Part shown: positions 1-5,494 of the stretch, one piece after another
Layout: each line of letters begins with the position of its first letter
Position numbering within the stretch: the stretch's first letter is position 1
DNA from: CAVWSM01 sp963798505
GTDB taxonomy: Bacteria; Actinomycetota; Actinomycetes; Jiangellales; Jiangellaceae
Direction: 5' to 3'
NCBI GenBank assembly: GCA_963798505.1
Contig: CAWCTX010000003.1
Span: 1-6,769, forward strand
Length of the DNA stretch: 6,769 nt
The notes under the pieces: generated by a model
Database searches by the model: none
What the model saw: the letters and a program-made list of their open reading frames with translations, nothing else
Told to the model about the DNA's origin: nothing
Position numbers and translations under genes: made by a program

Positions 1-138
1 GAGTGCGCGTTGGTCGGCGTCATCTCGGCAGTTCGGCGGCGTTCGCGGGACTGGATACGGGATCGCCTGGCATCGCACACCACACCCCACTTGAGAACCG
101 GGATGGGGGTAGTGCCCTCTCCTGCGTGGGGCGTCTTC
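1..138. other. Non-coding stretch downstream of the MFS exporter gene
   Basis: No convincing gene is seen here. The scrambled frame of the exporter gene runs through it and ends at position 20, but that reading has no transporter character. A weak inverted repeat (CCCCA at 85-89, TGGGG at 104-108, 14-base loop) could form a hairpin about 30 bases past the restored exporter stop. It lacks a T-run on the minus strand, so I do not call it a terminator. Confidence 0.4.
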
Positions 139-1597
139 TCAGTCCGACTCCTTGAGCGGTACGCGGCCCACCGGAAGCTCGGTCAAGGGCCCCTTGGGCT
201 CTATGTCCTGGGAGGTCGCCCGCGGGAAGGTGATCGCGGCCGTCAGCGCACCCAGGGCAGCGATGCCGAACATCACCCAGAACGCGTTCTGGAATGCGTC
301 CGGCCGTATCGCCGGCACGCGAGACGAGAACGGTCGCCACGACGGCCACCCCGATCGCGCCACCGATCTCCCGCGTGGTCTCCACCAGTCCCGATGCCAG
401 ACCGGTCATCGACTCCGTGACACCGGACAGGGCCCCGATCTGCGCGGCCGGGGCGCTCATTCCGCCGGCCACGCCGGCCAGCACCAGTGCGGGCAGGAGA
501 TCGGTGGCGAAGCTCGCCCCCGGCCCAACCCGCGTGAGCAGCAGCGCAGAGACGGCCAGCACCGAGAGTCCGACGACGAGCAGGCGCCGCACGCCCACCA
601 CCTCGACGAGCTTGGCGCCCGTGATCGCCGCTGCGAAGAATGACGTCGCGGAGGTAGCCAGCCAGGCGACGCCCGTGCGCGTCGGGGAGTAGCCCAGCAC
701 CTGCTGCATCAGCAGCGAGCCGAGGAAGAGGAACGCGAAGAACGCCCCGAAGATGAAGAACGCCGAGAGGTTCGCGGCCACCAGCGTGCGGTTGCGCACG
801 GACTCGCCCGGCACCAGCGGAGAGCTGCTCCGCATCTCGATCACCACGAAGGCAGACAGCATCACGACCGACGCACCGAGCAGCCCTACCGTCGACGTCG
901 ATTCCCAGCCGACGTCGGCCGCCCGGTTGACCCCGTAGATGAGCAGCAGCAGGCCTGCGGTCACGGTGACCGCGCCGGCGACGTCGAAGCCTCGGCTTCG
1001 GTCGCGGTCGCGCACGTCGATGGGCAGGAAGATCGCCGCCCCCGCGATGAGCAGGACGCCCACCGGGACGTTGATGAGGAACACCCAGCGCCAGCCCGGG
1101 CCGTCGGTGAGCAGTCCGCTGGCGATCACCCCGATTGATGCGGACAACCCGGCGACGGCTCCATAGAGCCCGAGGGCTTTGTTGCGCTCGGCGCCGTCCT
1201 CGAAAGTCACGGCGAGGATCGAGAGCGCGGCCGGTGGGATGAGCGCCGCCCCGAATCCCTGCAGCGCCCGGGCGCCGATCAGGAGGTCGGCCGATCCCGC
1301 CAGCCCTGCGAGCAGTGAGGCGGCCGTGAACAGCACCAGCCCCGTCATCAGCACCCGGCGGCGCCCGAGCAGGTCGGCCATCCTCCCGCCGAGGAGCAGG
1401 AAGCCGCCGAGCATGAGGCCGTAGGCGATGACGATCCATTGCAGCGTGCTCTGCCCGATGCCGAGGTCCTGCTGGATCGAGGGCAGCGCGACATTCACGA
1501 TCGCGATGTCGAGCACGACGATGAACTGGGCCGCACACGCCAGCAGGAGGATCATTCCCTTGCCGGTGCGGGTCTCTTCCATGACCGACTCAGTCAT
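139..1597 (-). pseudogene. DHA2-type MFS drug exporter, frameshifted near its C-terminus
   Basis: This is a 14-TM major facilitator (EmrB/QacA, DHA2) proton-driven efflux protein of the inner membrane. Seen in the sequence: a short charged N-terminus; TM1 with the LDIAIVNVALP motif (about residues 29-39, D30); motif A GGRMADLLGRRR (70-81); and a GWRWVFLINVPVG loop-TM signature (168-180) typical of DHA2 pumps. The ATG at 1597 lies inside the end of the SDR gene, with GGGGAG five bases upstream, so the two are co-translated. The frame holds to about position 305 (VVATVLVSR), then loses membrane character and runs on to a stop at 20. The -1-related frame from about 300 down to the TGA at 139-141 encodes the expected last helix (DAFQNAFWVMFGIAALGAL). 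Removing one base of the CC at 300-301 joins the two as DTADAFQNAF and gives a normal-length 485-aa protein. This is either a real inactivating insertion or a sequencing error. The substrate cannot be told. Confidence 0.85.
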
Positions 1598-2381
1598 CGA
1601 GGCTCCCCATCGTCAGGTTGACGGTGGTCCCGGTCATCCCGCTCGCCTTGTCGGAGGCCATGAAGACCGCCAGGTTCGCCATCTCCTCGAGCGTCATCAG
1701 CCTTCGCGCATGGGTCTTGCTGGCGAGGAACTCCTGCCACTGCTCCCAGGTCATGCCCGTGGCCTGGGCGCGGGGCTCGTAGGCGTCCTTGATCGTCGAG
1801 GTCTCCGGCATGGCGTACGGCCGGAGACCGACCACGCGAATGCCCGCGGGGGCGAGCTCGGCCGAGAGGCTCCGGGTGAGTGACTCCTTGACGGCCTGCG
1901 CCGGGCCGTAGCCCCCCACCAGCGGGATGCCCGTCCGCGCGTGCGCCGCGGAGACGGTCATGATCACCCCGGACTTCCTCGGCAGCATGCGCCGTGCCGC
2001 CAGGCGAGCGGTCAGGAAGTACGACCTGGCATAGGTCGTGATCGGCAGGGAGAACTGCTCGACATCCAGATCGACCAGGGGGACACCCAGGATGTCCGCG
2101 TCCGGGATGCCGATGGCGTTGAACGAGATGTCGACGCGGCCGGCCCTGTCCGTCACGTAGCGGAGATGGTCGTCCACGGCTTGCTCGTCGAGGGCGTCGA
2201 TCGTCGCCGCCTCGGCGGACCCGCCGGCGGAGACGATGTCCTCGATGACCGCGTCGACCGGGCCTCGAAGGCGCCCGGTGAGGTAGAGCTCGGCCCCCTC
2301 GGCCGCAAAGGCGCGCGCCACGGCGCCGCCGATAGCACCTCCCGCTCCATAGATCACTGCGACCTTGTCCTTCAGCATCAT
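1590..2381 (-). CDS. SDR-family oxidoreductase with an atypical active site
   Basis: A short-chain dehydrogenase/reductase of 263 aa, the usual length for a classical single-domain SDR, presumably cytosolic and NAD(P)-binding. Seen: an N-terminal beta strand followed by the nucleotide-binding glycine motif YGAGGAIG (11-18); NAIG (88-91) in place of the usual NNAG; a serine at the end of the central strand (S144, IMTVSAAHA); and Y158 in GGYGPAQAVKE. The lysine four residues after the tyrosine is replaced by Gln (Q162); the nearest lysine is K165. After this comes a recognisable LRPYAMPET segment (187-194) and a C-terminal GTTVNLTMG strand. The start is ATG 2381 (or the adjacent ATG 2378), with GGAAG a few bases upstream. 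A longer open frame to 2522 adds 47 residues without SDR character and would consume the divergent promoter region. It overlaps the exporter gene by 8 bases and is first in that operon. The substrate is unknown. With the Lys gone, catalysis may be altered or lost. Confidence 0.9.
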   Translation of the reverse strand: MMLKDKVAVIYGAGGAIGGAVARAFAAEGAELYLTGRLRGPVDAVIEDIVSAGGSAEAATIDALDEQAVDDHLRYVTDRAGRVDISFNAIGIPDADILGVPLVDLDVEQFSLPITTYARSYFLTARLAARRMLPRKSGVIMTVSAAHARTGIPLVGGYGPAQAVKESLTRSLSAELAPAGIRVVGLRPYAMPETSTIKDAYEPRAQATGMTWEQWQEFLASKTHARRLMTLEEMANLAVFMASDKASGMTGTTVNLTMGSLDD

Positions 2382-2444
2382 CGGGCGCTTCCGTTCTCTC
2401 GAGTTGATGGAGCCGTCGACAATGAAGGCACCGTCGCCTCGGGA

Positions 2445-2471
2445 AACTGGGCGCCGGCCAACCGCCCAGTT
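2445..2471. promoter_or_regulatory. Perfect 9-bp inverted repeat, candidate operator
   Basis: AACTGGGCG (2445-2453) and CGCCCAGTT (2463-2471) are exact reverse complements around a 9-base spacer. The centre (2458) is within one base of the midpoint between the SDR start (2381) and the sigma factor start (2536). One dimeric regulator bound here could govern both transcripts. No regulator of a DNA-binding repressor family is encoded in the window, so the ligand protein is unknown. A transcribed hairpin in a 5' leader is the alternative. Confidence 0.5.
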
Positions 2472-2520
2472 CTCTCGCCGGCCGGTGTCGGTACAGGGTG
2501 GAAGCGCGACGAGGAAGGGC

Positions 2521-2526
2521 AAGGAG
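2521..2526 (+). promoter_or_regulatory. Shine-Dalgarno AAGGAG that fixes the sigma factor start
   Basis: AAGGAG lies nine bases before the GTG at 2536. No comparable site precedes the upstream in-frame ATGs (2365, 2422). It supports a 337-aa sigma factor starting at GTG rather than a 394-aa form that would overlap the SDR gene. Confidence 0.75.
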
Positions 2527-2535
2527 CAGCGGACG

Positions 2536-3549
2536 GTGACAGCAGCCAGGGAAGACCTGATGTCGCGGGCGCAGGCCGGCGACGGCAGCGCGTTCCGGGA
2601 GCTGACCGAGCCCTACCACCGGGAGCTCCAGGTGCACTGCTACCGGATGCTCGGATCACTCCAGGATGCCGAGGATGCCCTCCAGGACACGCTGCTCGCC
2701 GCCTGGCAGAGCCTTGGCGGGTTCGAAGGGCGCGCCTCGCTCCGCACCTGGCTCTACCGGATCGCCACGAACCGGTGCCTCAACACGCGTCGCTCCGCCA
2801 GCCGACGCCCGGCCAAGGAGTGGAACGTGCCCCAGGTTGAACCGCCCGAGCCGACCCGCCTCGGCGAAGTCGTCTGGCTCGAGCCCTATCCCGACACCCT
2901 CCTCGACGGCGCGGACGGCGGACCTCTCGGCCCGGAGGCCCGCTACGAGCAGACCGAGGCGATCTCCCTGGCCTTCGTGACCGCACTTCAAGTGCTGCCG
3001 CCGCGCCAGCTCGCAGTGCTCATTCTGCGCGACGTCCTCGGACTCCGCGCGACCGAGGTCGCCGAGATGCTGGACTCGACCGTCGACTCGGTCAACAGCG
3101 CGCTCAAGCGGGCGCGCGCCACCCTGCAGCGGCGGCGGGCCCCGGAGGGCGACCACGATCCCGACGTGCGCCATTCATCCTCCGAGGACGCCCTCGTGGC
3201 GAAGTTCGTCCGCGCCTACGAGTCCGCCGATCTCGACTCCGTGGTGGCCCTGCTGACCGACGACGCCTTCATCTCGATGCCACCGATGCCCTTCGAATAC
3301 GAGGGCCGCGACGCCGTAGCCCGATTCTGCGCGAGCATCTTCGGCGCCGGCCGCCGGTTCGACCTCGTTCCGACCCGTGCCAACGGACAACCCGCGTTCG
3401 GGACCTACCTGCACGCACCCGACGGAACTCGACACGGGGTCGGCCTCCTCGTCCTCACCGTCTCAGGCGACCTGATCTGCGCCATGACCCGCTTCGAGAA
3501 CGCGGTTCTTCCCTGGTTCGGGCTACCCCGAACCCTCCCCAGCCGATAG
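2536..3549 (+). CDS. ECF sigma factor with C-terminal SnoaL-like domain (SigG/TIGR02960-like)
   Basis: An RNA polymerase sigma-70 family extracytoplasmic-function factor of 337 aa. Seen, numbering from GTG 2536: sigma region 2 at about 18-90, with the core-binding helix DAEDALQDTLLAAWQ (44-57) and the -10-recognising SLRTWLYRIATNRCLN (68-83); a linker with WLEPYPDTLL (114-123), characteristic of the SigG-like family; sigma region 4 at about 145-200 (LPPRQLAVLILRDVLG then TEVAEMLDSTVDSVNSALKRAR); and a SnoaL-like cone domain at about 217-330. In such SnoaL-tailed families the tail, not a separate anti-sigma factor, is known or proposed to modulate activity. No anti-sigma gene is seen next door, which agrees. 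The start is chosen from the AAGGAG site, and the upstream extension has no sigma character. It is divergent from the SDR-exporter operon, which it may control together with itself (inference). The inducing signal is unknown. The frame is intact. Confidence 0.92.
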   Translation: MTAAREDLMSRAQAGDGSAFRELTEPYHRELQVHCYRMLGSLQDAEDALQDTLLAAWQSLGGFEGRASLRTWLYRIATNRCLNTRRSASRRPAKEWNVPQVEPPEPTRLGEVVWLEPYPDTLLDGADGGPLGPEARYEQTEAISLAFVTALQVLPPRQLAVLILRDVLGLRATEVAEMLDSTVDSVNSALKRARATLQRRRAPEGDHDPDVRHSSSEDALVAKFVRAYESADLDSVVALLTDDAFISMPPMPFEYEGRDAVARFCASIFGAGRRFDLVPTRANGQPAFGTYLHAPDGTRHGVGLLVLTVSGDLICAMTRFENAVLPWFGLPRTLPSR

Positions 3550-3567
3550 GCGGCAGGCTGCTGATGG

Positions 3568-3586
3568 GCCGAATCCTTTCTTCGGC
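3568..3586 (+). terminator. Small hairpin after the sigma factor gene
   Basis: GCCGAA (3568-3573) and TTCGGC (3581-3586) form a perfect 6-bp stem with a TCCTTTC loop, 18 bases past the sigma factor stop. No proper T-run follows (ATTATG), and the right arm touches the terminal repeat of the recombinase element. It is at best a weak terminator and may be fortuitous. Confidence 0.3.
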
Positions 3587-3587
3587 A

Positions 3588-3602
3588 TTATGTGGGTGAT
3601 CT
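3588..3602 (+). repeat. Left terminal inverted repeat of the recombinase element
   Basis: TTATGTGGGTGATCT, the exact reverse complement of 5202-5216. Bases outside (GGCA) and inside (GCGTC) do not match the other end beyond chance, so the outer element boundary is set at 3588. Confidence 0.85.
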
Positions 3603-3614
3603 GCGTCAAGTGGA

Positions 3615-4850
3615 TCATGATGCTTGGCTGTCGTTGATGCCGTTGAGTAGCTGTTGGAACAGGTCTGCTCGGTGTTGCTGTCCTTTGGTTTCGGCGTCTT
3701 GGTGTTGGGCCAGCAGGGTGGGTCGGAACTCGATGCCGGTCTGGAAGAAGCTGCAGTTCTCGCAGATCGACTCGAACGCGCAGTCCAGTTCGGCGGGCCG
3801 GGTGCAGTAGCCGTTGCCGAGGAGGCGGTGGTGTTCGCGGCGCAGCCTGGCCATCTTCGGGCCGATCGCGTCCGCGGGCAGCGGCGCGTCTTGCCGTAGA
3901 GGGCGTCGACCTTGTCGGTGACCGCGAAGTACTCGTCGGCCACGGTGTTGTTGGCGATCTTGGCGTAGCGCAGGGTCATGTCCATGCTGCGGTGTCCGAG
4001 CATCGCGGCGATCGCCTCCAGGCTCATGCCGCGGTTGATGGCTTGGGTGGCCAGGGTGTGCCGCAGCTGGTGCGGATGGATGTGCGGCAGCCCGGCCGTG
4101 GTGGCGACCTTGTTGATGTTCCTGGTGACGGCGTGCCGATCCAGTGGGGTGCCGTTCTCCCGCGGTAGCAGCAGCGGATTGTCGTGCGGACGTGGTCGGT
4201 GCGGTAGTCGTCGATGAGGGTGACGAGGTGTGGGTGCAGCGGCAGGTAGCGGTCGTCGTGCAGCTTGCCGACCGGCACGTGCAGCCAGGGCCGACGCCGA
4301 TGTGGACCACCGCGTCGGAGGGAAGCGTCGTGTACTCGCCAACCCGCAAACCGGTGCGCAGCAACACCTCGACGGTGACCCGGACCAGCAGCCGGTTGTG
4401 CGTTGGCCGCGGTGCGGAGCAGCTTCGCCGCCGCCGCGTCGTCGAAGGCTTTGGGCAGCGCATGGTCCTGCCGGGGTAGGTCGCCGTTGAACATCGGCAC
4501 CCGAGGCGGCGCGTCGTCCCAGCCCCACTCGTCGATCCGGACGAAGAACATGCGCAGCGTGCCGAGCCGGTGCGCGATGGTCGCGGGGGTGACTCGGGGC
4601 TTGTTCTGTCCGGGTCGCCTCGCCAGCCAGGGCTTGTAGTTCTCGACGTGGCGGCGATCACGTCCGCGGTGCTCGTGACCTCGGGTACGGGTTCGACGAG
4701 GAACCCGGCGAACGACCGCAACGCGAGGTCGGCGCCATTGACGCTGCCCGGTCGCAGCACACAGGAGATCTGCTGCAGGTAGCGGCGCATCGTGGCCACC
4801 ACCTCGGGCAGCCGCGGCTTGAGCTCGTCCCAACTCGGTAGCGGCGCCAT
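3615..4850 (-). pseudogene. Tyrosine recombinase (second gene of the element), multiply frameshifted
   Basis: A lambda-integrase-family site-specific recombinase, about 412 aa once repaired. The ATG at 4850 opens MAPLPSWDELKPRL and the frame holds to about 4660 (EVTSTADV). The meaningful protein then continues in another frame (HVENYKPWLARRPGQ to KLLRTAANAQ), back in the first from about 4400 (RLLVRVTVEVLLRTGLRVGE), another from about 4290 (WLHVPVGKLHDDRYLPLH), the third from about 4188 (NPLLLPRENG to VDALYGK), and back to the first from about 3895 to the TGA at 3615. Catalytic residues survive: Arg in TGLRVGE, Lys in VGKL, HQLRH, LGH, and the nucleophilic Tyr in LRYAKI (codon at 3967-3965). 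A C-terminal three-Cys motif (LDCAFESICENC) is present. Four apparent one-base losses and one gain make the first and last frames equal, so the open frame 3615-4850 looks intact but is mostly nonsense inside. Either real decay or poor sequence quality explains this. Confidence 0.8.
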
Positions 4851-4877
4851 GCCGTTGCGCCCGGACCACGGCCGCGC

Positions 4878-5144
4878 TCACCGGGCACCTGCTGCGCTTG
4901 GTTGTCGGCGAACAGTTGCGCGTCGAGTACCTCGGCCACCCTGCGGTACTCCGCCGCGTGCCCGGTGCGTTGCGCGGTCGGTGAAGAACACCTTCAGGTC
5001 GTAGGCCGCGGCCAGCACCGTGTTCGGCCGGCACCGACCGGCCACAAACCTCAGATAGTCATCGAGCAGCGGCACACCAAGCCGCGCCGGCGGCTCCCCA
5101 GGCCGGGCGTACGGACCGATCAAGCACACGTCGAGTAGGCGCAT
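4878..5144 (-). pseudogene. Tyrosine recombinase (first gene of the element), core-deleted remnant
   Basis: ATG 5144 is preceded by GGGAGAG nine bases upstream. The first 55 or so residues (MRLLDVCLIGPYARP through RPNTVLAAAYDLKVFFT) look like the start and the SAM-like N-terminal domain of an actinobacterial tyrosine integrase. After about position 4985 that frame becomes arginine-rich nonsense and stops at TGA 4878-4880. A neighbouring frame over about 4985-4875 reads AQRTGHAAEYRRVAEVLDAQLF, which resembles the tail after the catalytic tyrosine in such enzymes. The whole catalytic core (about 200 residues or more, inferred from family length) appears to be missing. It sits directly upstream of the second recombinase gene, consistent with an ancestral operon. 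Confidence 0.6.
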
Positions 5145-5201
5145 CGCGGGTGACTCTCCCTTCTCGGGACCACCGGGAACTCCCCAGCGAAATGTCCCAG
5201 A

Positions 5202-5216
5202 AGATCACCCACATAA
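5202..5216 (-). repeat. Right terminal inverted repeat of the recombinase element
   Basis: AGATCACCCACATAA, the exact reverse complement of 3588-3602. It lies 58 bases upstream of the first recombinase start, where a promoter for the element would also be expected. The match ends at 5216, immediately before the region assigned to the IS110 element. Confidence 0.85.
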
Positions 5217-5242
5217 CCTGCATGTCAGGACGGTGCGGAATC

Positions 5243-5420
5243 AGTCCGGCACCAGCGTCAATCGCGGCTGTTAGACGATTCCGTTAGGACCGGTGTCCGG
5301 CCAGACTCGGTCCAGGCGTTCGGCGGGATGCTCTCTTTGCGGCTGCCCACCAGGTTGATCGGTGTGGCTCTCTTTCGGTTTGCTGACCGCCGGACGCCGT
5401 GTCGAGGCGTGGCTCCAGAG
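5243..5420 (+). ncRNA. Candidate IS110 bridge RNA region
   Basis: Non-coding leader upstream of the transposase. Seen hairpins: CCGGCACC (5246-5253) with GGTGTCCGG (5292-5300), 8 bp with one bulge, enclosing AATCG/CGATT (5260-5264, 5276-5280); GCCCACC (5345-5351) with GGTGTGGC (5361-5368), 7 bp with one bulge and a 9-base loop AGGTTGATC; and ACGCC/GGCGT around 5394-5410. A direct repeat GCTCTCTTT (5330-5338, 5367-5375) flanks the second hairpin. IS110 elements are known to make a structured bridge RNA from this position whose loops pair with target and donor DNA. The RNA ends and the guide segments are not determined here; the coordinates only bound the visible structure. Confidence 0.35.
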
Positions 5421-5494
5421 GGGACTGCCCAGCTCGTAACAGCAATGCCCGCCTCGCGATCCTCTACTGGTTCACGACTCTCGGGTGGTGTGGC

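Larger units (their letters stand above)
2382..2535. promoter_or_regulatory. Divergent intergenic region between the SDR operon and the sigma factor gene
   Basis: These 154 bp separate the two start codons and must hold the promoters for both directions. Seen: the central inverted repeat at 2445-2471; a 9-base direct repeat GTTCTCTCG at 2393-2401 and 2469-2477; and an 8-base direct repeat CGCCGGCC at 2452-2459 and 2476-2483. A GGAAAC at 2442-2447 resembles a generic ECF -35 element on the plus strand, but I could not pair it with a convincing -10, so no promoter is called. Confidence 0.6.
3588..5216 (-). mobile_element. Decayed double-tyrosine-recombinase element with terminal inverted repeats
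   Basis: A 1629-bp unit bounded by perfect 15-bp inverted repeats whose matches stop sharply at both outer edges. Inside are two same-strand, closely packed tyrosine recombinase genes: a remnant starting at 5144 and a frameshifted gene at 4850-3615. Almost no other DNA is present (58 bp before the first start, 12 bp between the last stop and the left repeat). Tandem tyrosine recombinases are known from Tn554-type transposons, and sets of two or three with flanking inverted repeats from RIT elements. The exact family is inferred, not proved. No target duplication is visible in the flanks (CTTCGGCA left, CCTGCATG right). Both genes are broken, so it should not move by itself. Confidence 0.7.

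Noticed and set aside
285..312. Programmed frameshift in the MFS gene
   Set aside because: No slippery heptamer or clear stimulatory structure is visible, and this is not a known feature of DHA2 pumps; a one-base insertion is simpler.
273..1538. Long overlapping open frame (421 codons) antiparallel or offset to the MFS gene
   Set aside because: Arginine/alanine-rich low-complexity reading typical of shadow frames in GC-rich DNA; the other frame has clear MFS motifs.
2382..2522. 47-residue N-terminal extension of the SDR
   Set aside because: It would cover the divergent promoter region, and the SDR fold begins right at ATG 2381/2378, which has its own GGAAG site.
2365..2535. Upstream extension of the sigma factor frame to ATG 2365 (394 aa)
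   Set aside because: It overlaps the SDR start, shows no sigma-factor character and has no ribosome site; AAGGAG before GTG 2536 explains the start better.
5217..5229. CCTG/CAGG mini-palindrome at the edge of the recombinase element
   Set aside because: Only a 4-bp stem with a 5-base loop; expected by chance.
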